In this document: positions 1-6,197 of the stretch, piece by piece | Position numbering within the stretch: the stretch's first letter is position 1 | How the letters are laid out: each line of letters starts with the position of its first letter | Assembly (NCBI GenBank): GCA_002726395.1 | Contig: PBTA01000073.1 | Location: 1-9,921, forward strand | Length of the DNA: 9,921 nucleotides | DNA from: Methanobacteriota archaeon | Lineage (GTDB): Archaea > Thermoplasmatota > Poseidoniia > Poseidoniales > Poseidoniaceae | Direction: 5' to 3' | Program-made: the position numbers and the translations under genes | The notes under the pieces: generated by a model | Databases searched by the model: none | Told to the model about the DNA's origin: nothing | The model's input: only the letters and a program-made list of their open reading frames with translations

Positions 1-1004
1 CTGGCGGAGTTGGGGATGGTGATTTTGACATGCAGTGCGGAGGGGCTTGTCACGGAGATGCCTCACAAAACCAAACCTCTCCAGCCCTCCTAGAGCTGAG
101 TCTAGACGGAGATGCTTATCTTGGTTTACCAGTATCAATTACTGCCTCAGTTAGTGGTATTTCGTTCTCCTCTTCTGATGCTATTGGTTTGTTTTTACTA
201 ACCGATGTTACTGGGCATAGCGACTTACCTGAAGACGGCGGCTGGGAAGTAATCTCGGACGTCAATGGTGGTGACAACAATTACGTGGAAATTGAAGGGT
301 CTTCGTTTGATGAAGTCTATACCATTTCATGGACAGTAAAACCAACAGTTCTTGAATCTACCACATTTTATTTATCAATCCACCATGGAGGGCAAAATAC
401 CCCATATTTCGCGATTAGTTCAGGACTTGACATAGATGTCTTACCAGTTCCCGATAATCTTCCCAGACTCTCAAGCGAATATTCTCCAATTATTAGTCGT
501 GACTTAGGTCAGCAAACAACAATAGTGGTTTCCACTAGCGATGTTGAACAATTGGCAATAGAATGGCGATTAGTCGACCAGCCTTCCAATAGCATAAACG
601 CGACTTTAGTTGACAACAACTCGTGGGAATTTGAGTTACCTCCAGCACTTCAGCCATCGATTATTGAATGGCGAGCGGTGATGAATGGAGACGGGCCAAC
701 CCAGATCACTCCATGGTTTAGAATCGCGGCTCAAGAGCCCGCATTAGCGGTTAATCAATTGCAGGTTTATCTCCAATCCTTCGCCTTTTGCATATTCTTC
801 CTTACCTTAGTATTAACACTACAATCTCGTTATTGGAACGATCAAGAAGACCTGTCAAAGGAAATCGATCAAACCAACCTTCTGCCTAAACAAGAAGATT
901 CAGTTGGCAGTACGCCACCTTTACCCGAAGGGGGGTTGCCTAATGGTTGGACAATGGAACAATGGAAATGGTACGGTCATGAATATTTGGAGGATGAGAA
1001 ATGA
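1..1004 (+). CDS. Surface protein with CX3CH motif, beta-rich ectodomain and C-terminal TM anchor (5' partial)
   Basis: The reading frame is open from base 3 at the window edge, so the gene begins upstream; the first ATG (base 30) lies inside a Gly/Asp-rich stretch (GGVGDGDFDM) and is unlikely to be the start. Counting from that Met, C3-GGA-C7-H8 is a CX3CH variant of the c-type heme motif. It is followed by about 230 beta-rich, Ig/Reeler-like residues including YTISWTV and TTFYLSIHHGG, a pattern resembling 'choice-of-anchor V' surface proteins, which carry CxxCH near their N-terminus. One hydrophobic segment (about 247-265) leads into a charged cytoplasmic tail ending in GLPNGWTMEQWKWYGHEYL. 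The stop overlaps the next start as ATGA, so the two genes are probably one operon. Seen: motif, TM segment, tail. Inferred: extracytoplasmic location and heme binding. It could instead be a non-heme surface protein. Confidence 0.75.
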   Translation, partial: GGVGDGDFDMQCGGACHGDASQNQTSPALLELSLDGDAYLGLPVSITASVSGISFSSSDAIGLFLLTDVTGHSDLPEDGGWEVISDVNGGDNNYVEIEGSSFDEVYTISWTVKPTVLESTTFYLSIHHGGQNTPYFAISSGLDIDVLPVPDNLPRLSSEYSPIISRDLGQQTTIVVSTSDVEQLAIEWRLVDQPSNSINATLVDNNSWEFELPPALQPSIIEWRAVMNGDGPTQITPWFRIAAQEPALAVNQLQVYLQSFAFCIFFLTLVLTLQSRYWNDQEDLSKEIDQTNLLPKQEDSVGSTPPLPEGGLPNGWTMEQWKWYGHEYLEDEK

Positions 1005-1579
1005 TCTCTTCAGCCACGTTCCATGTTATCACTACCGAGTTAGTAGTTGGATCATTTGCTATGGCGGGGATTTGTTTTCTTGTTTTAGCAATCCAATCTT
1101 TCGGCCTGTTTGAATCGGAAAAAGCCTCACTAGTAACGGATTATGCCGGACATTTCGCATTAGGTTTTGGCCTATTAGCAACACCCTTTGCCATCTTTTC
1201 TGGTATATCTTCATCACCGACATCAGATTTATCATCTCCACTACTGGTTAACAAGATGTTTCTTTCAATGATTGCTACTGGATTGGCTGTAGCGGTTCTG
1301 TTCACTAGAACTAAGGTTGGCAATCAACTATGGGCTAATAAATCAAGTTCATTAATACAATCGGCAGCAGGTTTAGCAGCAAGTGGTTTCATGCTTATGA
1401 CCGCATCAGCAGGTGGTAAATTTTCTCGCGGCGAATCGGTTCTGGATTTCTTAAATTTACCTTATGATACAATATTTTTGATGCCAACTTGGACAAGCGC
1501 AATCATCATTTTAGCAGGGTTAGCATCGGCGATAATCGCCGTGATGAATCTTAAAAAATCATCATCCATAGAGCATTGA
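1001..1579 (+). CDS. Five-helix integral membrane protein, possibly DUF2231-like
   Basis: 192 residues, with hydrophobic segments at about 9-32, 50-70, 83-102, 117-136 and 163-184 and a short basic C-terminus (LKKSSSIEH). Histidines lie in or at the edge of the first two helices (H8, H51). The spacing of helices and the SAGGKFSRGES loop after helix 4 recall DUF2231-type predicted membrane proteins, which are suspected b-heme binders; this is a weak resemblance and the family is not certain. The ATG overlaps the stop of the CX3CH surface protein (ATGA), implying translational coupling and shared function, plausibly electron transfer between an outer domain and the membrane. The 3' end overlaps the converging PAC2 gene by 18 bp. 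If it is not DUF2231-like it is simply an unknown polytopic membrane protein. Confidence 0.8.
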   Translation: MISSATFHVITTELVVGSFAMAGICFLVLAIQSFGLFESEKASLVTDYAGHFALGFGLLATPFAIFSGISSSPTSDLSSPLLVNKMFLSMIATGLAVAVLFTRTKVGNQLWANKSSSLIQSAAGLAASGFMLMTASAGGKFSRGESVLDFLNLPYDTIFLMPTWTSAIIILAGLASAIIAVMNLKKSSSIEH

Positions 1580-2362
1580 ATTACCAGCTTTAGGTTCATT
1601 GGCAATGTTTGCCCCATCCATCATTGATTGTAACTGGGCTTCAAGGAATTCAGCTTCTTCGATAAGTGGTTGATGAGGTAAATCGATTGAAGGTAATAAA
1701 TTGTTTAGATTTTCAATCAGTGTTGCAGCGGCTCTGGCATCTGGGAAGCGCGGGTCAGCCTCGACCATTAATGACATCAAGTCTAGCCCTCTGCGTCTAG
1801 CCTCTCCAAGTATTGAGGCATTAATGCCCTTGATTACTCCTTGTTGCAACAATGGAACTTTCATGTCTTCTAAGCGCTTTCTGCTTTTCTCATTAGCGCC
1901 GATTCCAACTACGTCAATACCGTCTGTATCTTCGTAATCTACTACTGGTTCAGAACCATTTAGATTACCCTTCATGCCAGACTTGGCAAAGGCATCGATA
2001 ACAACTCCAGCAACAATATTTTGCTCTTTTGACCATTCAAACATAGCCCACACGATGTCATGTGCTAATGCTTCAGGAACTACCAGTTCACTCATCAATA
2101 GGATTACCTGGTCGCACCCTTCAATGGTGCATTTCGGTTTACCGGCATAAGCTCTAATCGGTGGTAATGGAACGCCTTTGTCAACCAATGTTAGGGCAGG
2201 TAGTCTTGCATCAATCACTCCGCCAATGAATTCCAATTCAAGATGCTCTATCAGAAAATGAGCCACGACGCTTGATACCATCCCGACACTTGGGAAACAA
2301 GCAACAACTAGTGCATTTTCAGTTGACACCTCTGCATTTATCCTTACACTAGGTCCTTCCAT
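1562..2362 (-). CDS. PAC2-family proteasome assembly chaperone homologue with C-terminal HbYX motif
   Basis: 266 residues from the chosen start. The N-terminal core (about 15-225) matches the PAC2/DUF75 family: VVACFPSVGMVSSVVAHFL, the IGGVIDARLPAL strand-loop, VILLMSELVVPEALAHDIVWAMFEW, and a late ADPRFPDARAAATLIENLN helix. A probable coiled helix (about 233-248) precedes a flexible tail ending M-L-Y-G. Leu-Tyr-Gly fits the HbYX (hydrophobic-Tyr-any) motif by which proteasome activators and Pba-type chaperones insert into pockets of the 20S alpha ring. The expected role is therefore cytosolic: 20S assembly or gate opening. I preferred ATG 2362 because the core begins soon after it and a weak AGGT lies 6 nt upstream; in-frame ATGs at 2452 and 2482 would add a His/Gln-rich, unlikely N-terminus and overlap the divergent gene. 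Family sure; exact function inferred. Confidence 0.9.
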   Translation of the reverse strand: MEGPSVRINAEVSTENALVVACFPSVGMVSSVVAHFLIEHLELEFIGGVIDARLPALTLVDKGVPLPPIRAYAGKPKCTIEGCDQVILLMSELVVPEALAHDIVWAMFEWSKEQNIVAGVVIDAFAKSGMKGNLNGSEPVVDYEDTDGIDVVGIGANEKSRKRLEDMKVPLLQQGVIKGINASILGEARRRGLDLMSLMVEADPRFPDARAAATLIENLNNLLPSIDLPHQPLIEEAEFLEAQLQSMMDGANIANEPKAGNSMLYG

Positions 2363-2450
2363 GGAGATACCTATTGGTTCTCGATGTATGAACGCTTCCC
2401 TTGTGTGTTGTTGTCGGTGGTTTGATGTTGTTTGATGGTCACGGTAGTCC
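2363..2450. promoter_or_regulatory. Divergent intergenic region with TTTGATG direct repeat
   Basis: This 88-bp gap separates the start of the leftward PAC2 gene from that of the rightward nuclease gene and must hold both promoters if the chosen starts are right. No clear TATA box is visible. TTTGATG occurs at 2421-2427 and again at 2431-2437, exactly 10 bp apart, so both copies would face the same side of the helix. The edge at 2449-2454 is the palindrome CCATGG, giving an ATG on each strand at nearly the same place. Regulatory role is inferred. Confidence 0.35.
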
Positions 2451-3632
2451 ATGGCAGGTGAGAGTACGGAAATTTCCCACATGATTTCTCCTTCCTCATG
2501 GAATCGTTTCGAAACCTGCCCCCGTATGTTTTGGCTGAGTAAGCAAAGGCTGCCTAGAAAAGCCGGAATGGCTGCGTCTTTAGGTACTGCAGTACATGCT
2601 TCAGTGGAGGATTTATTACAGGAAGATTATACTCAGATTGGTAATTCAGAAGACGGATGGTTACCCACAGAAGGGTTGAGATTGCTAAAAGCTCGATGGG
2701 AAGAAGAAAAAGCCGTATTCCATGCAACACCAAGGCGCCCACAATGGAAAGAAGAGAAGTGGAAAGAGGCAATAAAGCACCAAAAAGGGGCGATTCGAAT
2801 GTTGCTTGACCATGTCGGAATAAACGGCCTAGACCATGAAAAGATCACAGGGGCGCTATGGCGTAAGATTCAATCGATGGCTATTGCAGTCGAGGGTGAA
2901 TTGAAAACAGAGAATGGCAAGTTGATGGGCAGGCTAGATTTATTGATGGCCGATGTAGATTCATCTGGCAAAATGGTTGGTTGGTTAGTCGCTGATCTAA
3001 AAACGGGCAAAGCTCCAAAGGATGAGTTAAAAACCGAAGTAAATAGGCAATTACGCTTATACAGGGACATAATAAGAGACAATAACCCCAACGGCCCACC
3101 AATCAGAACTGAAGGCTGGTATACCGCTAATTCATCGAAATGGGTTGCAGTTGGCGAGGATGTTCTTGAAGATGCATATGCGGCATGGGATGCAACAACG
3201 CCAACAAAAATCCCGCTTGAGGCAAACATCGGTGATGAATCATGTGGCGGTTTTTGTGATTGGAAAGCTTGGTGTCCACACTGGTGGAATTGGCGACACG
3301 AAACCAAAACCCTCCACAAAGGAGATTTTTCTGATTCTGTGGTGTTGTTACATAATTATGACAAGTCATCTGGCTCAGCAATTGTTGAGTTGTGTGAGCC
3401 AAGAGATGACTCTGGGGGGGTCATTCCAACTGGTATTAGAATGGGAGTAAATTTCGATAATCGTGGCAAAGAAGCGTTAGAAGAATTACTAGAAACAGGC
3501 CACCAAGGGCCAATATTCTTGGGTTCCGTAATGACAAATCGCCATTCTTGGCGGGTAGGTCACTGGTGTGATGTACTACCTTGGAGTCCTATACCGGATG
3601 GGGTTGAATACACTAGACCGTCTTCAAGATAA
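2451..3632 (+). CDS. RecB/Cas4-type PD-(D/E)XK nuclease with predicted Fe-S staple
   Basis: 393 residues. Nuclease motifs in order: ISPSSWNRFETCPRMFWL (12-29), the usual start of this fold; GTAVHASVEDLL with H49; GRLDLL with D163; VADLKTG with D182 and K184; and NRQLRLY with Q200-x3-Y204. C23 plus C265, C269 and C275 (CGGFCDWKAWC) reproduce the one-plus-three cysteine pattern of the 4Fe-4S staple in Cas4 and AddB. This predicts a metal-dependent DNA exonuclease. About 110 residues follow the staple (IVELCEP..., GPIFLGSVMTN..., WRVGHWCDVLPW); they look beta-rich, perhaps an OB-like fold, and are unusual for a stand-alone Cas4. ATG 2481 (Met11) is an alternative start that keeps every motif. 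No cas genes or repeats are nearby, so DNA repair is likelier than CRISPR adaptation. It overlaps the converging exonuclease gene by 9 bp. Confidence 0.9.
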   Translation: MAGESTEISHMISPSSWNRFETCPRMFWLSKQRLPRKAGMAASLGTAVHASVEDLLQEDYTQIGNSEDGWLPTEGLRLLKARWEEEKAVFHATPRRPQWKEEKWKEAIKHQKGAIRMLLDHVGINGLDHEKITGALWRKIQSMAIAVEGELKTENGKLMGRLDLLMADVDSSGKMVGWLVADLKTGKAPKDELKTEVNRQLRLYRDIIRDNNPNGPPIRTEGWYTANSSKWVAVGEDVLEDAYAAWDATTPTKIPLEANIGDESCGGFCDWKAWCPHWWNWRHETKTLHKGDFSDSVVLLHNYDKSSGSAIVELCEPRDDSGGVIPTGIRMGVNFDNRGKEALEELLETGHQGPIFLGSVMTNRHSWRVGHWCDVLPWSPIPDGVEYTRPSSR

Positions 3633-4439
3633 GTATTCTTTCAGTATATTTCTCGCGTCCTCATCTTCTATGCCGGACGGTGATAATAACCAATTTATAT
3701 ATCGCGGATCAACCTGCTTTACTTCCAAAAGGTGACTGCCACGATGGCGCCCAAATGCGATGATATAGTGCCCATCATCGATGCGTATTTTACCTAATGA
3801 ATCCAACATTTCTAGGTCATTCATGCCTCTTCCTAGAGCCGAGTCATCATTTGCCGTTTTACCATGAATTAACCATCTTTCGACTTCTTTTAACGTGTTT
3901 CTAAACATTGGTGAATGGTCAACAGTTAGCCGCCAAAACAGCAGCAAAGATGCAGCGGCATCAGCAGCAGCAGTGTGCGCATTTTCTAGAGAAATACCGT
4001 GTTTACGGCATAGACTTCCCAAGTTGTGTGGGCGAGGCAGTTTTACTCTTCGAACAATTTCCAGTGTATCCATTATTGCTTTTGGACGCGGTGGAAGCTT
4101 GCCAATTCGTCGAAATTCATTGTCAAGCATTGGCATATCGAATTTTCGAACATTATGCCCAACTATTACCGCATCCTCTACCATTTGGTGAATCTCATCA
4201 GCGTACGTTGAGAAATCAGGAAGGCCTCTGACATCGCTGTCAAAAATCCCATGAACACCACTAGCGCCGCTAGGAATCGCCCGCCGCGGATTGATTAGAT
4301 GTTCATAATTTACCGGCTCACCGGATGAATCTGAACCCACTAGGGCGATTTGAACAATTCGATCGTTATTTGTGGAAATTCCGGTGGTTTCTAAATCGAA
4401 GGCCAACACAGTTTCTCCAGCGAGGAATTCATGACCCAT
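3624..4439 (-). CDS. DnaQ-like DEDDh 3'-5' exonuclease fused to a DUF3820-like module
   Basis: 271 residues from ATG 4439; the frame can be extended to a TTG at 4451, which I judged less likely. The exonuclease motifs are complete: Exo I FDLETTG (D15, E17), Exo II VGHNVRKFD (H95, N96, D101) and Exo III HTAAAD (H155, D160). This predicts two-metal 3'-5' exonuclease activity, as in the proofreading epsilon subunit family, but no polymerase is attached. A linker (about 175-215) leads to a C-terminal module (221-270) with AFGRHRGSHLLEV and a YINWLL core, resembling the FGK(Y/H)KG...YLxW pattern of DUF3820. Related fusions are known in bacterial exonucleases, to my recollection; the module's role is unclear. 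Its 3' end converges on the Cas4-like nuclease gene, so the two may act in the same DNA-processing setting, although opposite strands argue against one operon. Confidence 0.92.
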   Translation of the reverse strand: MGHEFLAGETVLAFDLETTGISTNNDRIVQIALVGSDSSGEPVNYEHLINPRRAIPSGASGVHGIFDSDVRGLPDFSTYADEIHQMVEDAVIVGHNVRKFDMPMLDNEFRRIGKLPPRPKAIMDTLEIVRRVKLPRPHNLGSLCRKHGISLENAHTAAADAAASLLLFWRLTVDHSPMFRNTLKEVERWLIHGKTANDDSALGRGMNDLEMLDSLGKIRIDDGHYIIAFGRHRGSHLLEVKQVDPRYINWLLSPSGIEDEDARNILKEYLS

Positions 4440-4496
4440 AGGACTGAGCAATAGCCGCTACCTATTGAACCTCGCGATGACCATTTCAATACAAAA

Positions 4497-4503
4497 CTAA
4501 AAT
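4497..4503 (+). promoter_or_regulatory. Possible TATA box for the acidic protein gene
   Basis: CTAAAAT, within an A-rich run, is centred 27 bp before ATG 4527. That is the usual distance from an archaeal TATA box to the transcription start, so the transcript would begin at or next to the start codon (leaderless). There is no Shine-Dalgarno site before this ATG, which fits. The match to the consensus is only moderate. Confidence 0.35.
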
Positions 4504-4526
4504 GCTACTTGTCCATCACCTCACTT

Positions 4527-4889
4527 ATGAGCCTCAAAGACAAGGTGCGCGCTTTGTTTGAATCAGACGATGACATGACCGAGCAGGTCGTAGAATCTGC
4601 TGAAGAATCTCATGAAGACCAACAAAAATTTCTTGCTATGGCAGAAGAGATTACAGATGATTTGTTAAACCAACTCAATGATGATGACGAGGTTTACGTG
4701 GCTCCAGAAACAATCCTAGTATCAGAGTATGATGTTGGTGATGTTGACCATGATCAATTAACTGATGATGAAAAATTAGTTAGTCACAGCGATGTTAATG
4801 TGGTGCAGCATGAGACTTTAGATGAGATTGTAGAACATCTTGCAGATGCGCAAATAATTGGCGATATTCCAGTAGAAGTTGAATTCTAA
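4527..4889 (+). CDS. Small, highly acidic protein of unknown function
   Basis: 120 residues. About 37 are Asp or Glu (near 31 %) against only five Lys/Arg, so the protein must be strongly negative; acidic runs include SDDD, NDDDE and LTDDEK. There are no cysteines, no signal peptide and no membrane segment. The first 15 residues (MSLKDKVRALFESDD) could form an amphipathic helix holding four of the basic residues; the remainder alternates acidic loops with short Val/Ile-rich strands. The frame continues upstream to a TTG at 4509, but ATG 4527 fits the TATA spacing better. It is divergent from the exonuclease gene (87-bp gap) and 104 bp before the lipoprotein gene. I do not recognise a family. 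A DNA-mimic or cation-binding role would fit the charge but nothing in the sequence proves it. Confidence 0.75.
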   Translation: MSLKDKVRALFESDDDMTEQVVESAEESHEDQQKFLAMAEEITDDLLNQLNDDDEVYVAPETILVSEYDVGDVDHDQLTDDEKLVSHSDVNVVQHETLDEIVEHLADAQIIGDIPVEVEF

Positions 4890-4969
4890 CGGCAATTTGT
4901 CAACCCATTACTTTTGATGCACAAATCGCTGGATTAATGCATACTATTAGAAGGGGGAAGTCTTTCTCA

Positions 4970-4987
4970 ACCCCTATGAGGGGTGGT
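4970..4987 (+). promoter_or_regulatory. Hairpin enclosing the Shine-Dalgarno of the PKD lipoprotein gene
   Basis: ACCCCT (4970-4975), loop ATG, AGGGGT (4979-4984) forms a perfect 6-bp GC-rich stem. The right arm is part of GAGGGGTGGT, the only SD-like sequence before ATG 4994 (spacing about 6-9 nt). In mRNA the stem would hide the ribosome site. This also supports 4994 as the start, because with the earlier ATG at 4937 the hairpin would be internal to the gene. Translational control is inferred. Confidence 0.45.
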
Positions 4988-4993
4988 CTAACG

Positions 4994-6142
4994 ATGAAGT
5001 CATTAGCAATGTCTGCCTTGATGCTATGTTCTACTCTACTAGCAGGCTGCATAGATTTAGAATCGGCAGTCAACCCACGTGCGGAACTTCAAGCCTATCC
5101 ATTGTTCATCCAAGAAGGTGAAACAATCACTCTGGATGCAAGAGACTCTGATGCAGTGGAAGGAGTAATCACTGATTTTGAGTGGGATTTTGGTAATGGA
5201 CAAACCTCTGAAACGGTGGTTGGATTTACCTCTTTCACCTATGAGCGATTCGGAGTTTATACTGTTACTCTGACAGTAAAAAATAGCGTTGGTGGTGAGG
5301 ACCAAGTCACTTCTACCATTGTAGTAAATGGTGCTCCAGTGCTAAATTTAACAATTCCAGACAGCATTAAAGCCGGCGAATCTGCCCTACTTGACGCTTC
5401 AGGCAGTTTTGATCCAGAGGGTAAAGAACTGATGTACTCTTGGGATTTGGATTGGTCCGTTGATACTGACAGAGACGGTGATAACCGAAATGATGCAGAT
5501 GCCATTACTTCCTCTGTTTTACTACCAACCAATAATTCCGGCACAAAGCGAGGCAGCGTAACAATATCTGACGGTGACGGAGCGACAGATTACCAATCTT
5601 TTGAGATTGAAATATCCACTCGAATCTTTGAAGTTGAATGGAAGACGGAAGAAATCACCATGGATTGGGATGGCTATCTTGACCAAGGTTCCTCTTGGGA
5701 AGAAAGCATCAACCCCGGTGTTGAAGGGCGAATTATCGCATTCTATGCAATTTTAGAACTGGACCAAGAACTAGGCCCTCAAGATAATTTCACCTTGGAA
5801 TTATCAATTCCAAATGACGGATACTCAAAATCTGCAAAAACCCAAGGTGGCAATATTACCGCTAACGAGACTACCAAAGCGGAGATGGAGCGTGACGGAA
5901 TTAACCCGGCGGGCGAAGATGGCACTTACACCGCCGATTCTGCAGAAGAAGTATTGGCTTTATTGTTGGAAAAACCAGGGTTTAGAACCGCACAAGGTGA
6001 ATGGGAATGGACAATTTTTGCTCAACAAGCCGATCCAGACCCGCTAATAGAAGGCTTTCCAGATCCAGACCCTGGAAATGACTGGACCTTACAAGTAGTA
6101 ATCGAAGTCCAAATTCCAGTTCTTACTGAGGTTGCAGTTTGA
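4994..6142 (+). CDS. Secreted lipoprotein with two PKD domains
   Basis: 382 residues from ATG 4994. The first 19 residues are a classic lipoprotein signal: a short basic n-region, a hydrophobic core (SLAMSALMLCSTL) and lipobox LLAGC with C19 as the lipidation site. PKD domain 1 spans about 31-112 (FEWDFGNGQ, YERFGVYTVTLTVKNS) and PKD domain 2 about 115-207 (LLDASGSFDPEGKELMYSWDLDW). Domain 2 carries an Asp-rich loop, DTDRDGDNRNDAD (157-169), resembling calcium-binding loops. The last 170 residues form a unique beta-rich region (DWDGYLDQGSSWEE, GEWEWTIFAQQADPDP) with no recognised family. Expected location is the outer face of the cytoplasmic membrane. An earlier in-frame ATG at 4937 would put a 19-residue basic extension before the signal and is less likely. 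Role at the cell surface (adhesion, glycan or protein binding) is inferred only. Confidence 0.88.
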   Translation: MKSLAMSALMLCSTLLAGCIDLESAVNPRAELQAYPLFIQEGETITLDARDSDAVEGVITDFEWDFGNGQTSETVVGFTSFTYERFGVYTVTLTVKNSVGGEDQVTSTIVVNGAPVLNLTIPDSIKAGESALLDASGSFDPEGKELMYSWDLDWSVDTDRDGDNRNDADAITSSVLLPTNNSGTKRGSVTISDGDGATDYQSFEIEISTRIFEVEWKTEEITMDWDGYLDQGSSWEESINPGVEGRIIAFYAILELDQELGPQDNFTLELSIPNDGYSKSAKTQGGNITANETTKAEMERDGINPAGEDGTYTADSAEEVLALLLEKPGFRTAQGEWEWTIFAQQADPDPLIEGFPDPDPGNDWTLQVVIEVQIPVLTEVAV

Positions 6143-6180
6143 ATCAACTTAGGATGAAACAATAATCAACAACAATCAAC
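6142..6180 (+). repeat. Three AATCAAC direct repeats
   Basis: AATCAAC occurs at 6142-6148, 6164-6170 and 6174-6180, with start-to-start spacings of 22 and 10 bp, about two turns and one turn of the helix. They fill the gap between the lipoprotein gene and the next Shine-Dalgarno site. They could be a protein-binding site; in A-rich DNA chance is also possible. Confidence 0.3.
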
Positions 6181-6182
6181 TC

Positions 6183-6188
6183 GGAGGT
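6183..6188 (+). promoter_or_regulatory. Strong Shine-Dalgarno site (GGAGGT)
   Basis: GGAGGT lies 9 nt before ATG 6198. It decides the start: an in-frame TTG at 6189 abuts the SD and cannot be used with it, so translation should begin at 6198. Confidence 0.7.
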
Positions 6189-6197
6189 TTGAACAGC

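Noticed and set aside
2363..2482. N-terminal extension of the PAC2 protein to ATG 2452 or 2482
   Set aside because: The added residues are His/Gln/Thr-rich and unlike the family, and the extension would overlap the divergent nuclease gene.
2870..3319. 149-codon open frame on the minus strand
   Set aside because: It lies opposite the nuclease catalytic motifs and Fe-S cysteines, which are convincing in the + frame; its own translation is low-complexity and resembles no family.
2451..3632. CRISPR-associated Cas4
   Set aside because: The motifs fit, but there are no repeats, spacers or other cas genes, and the extra C-terminal domain is not typical.
4440..4451. TTG start for the exonuclease
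   Set aside because: Only four codons longer than the ATG at 4439 and without an SD; the ATG sits at a normal distance before the Exo I motif.
4937..4993. Earlier ATG for the PKD lipoprotein, with an RR pair that could suggest a Tat signal
   Set aside because: No hydrophobic stretch follows the RR directly, whereas ATG 4994 has its own SD and a textbook lipoprotein signal.
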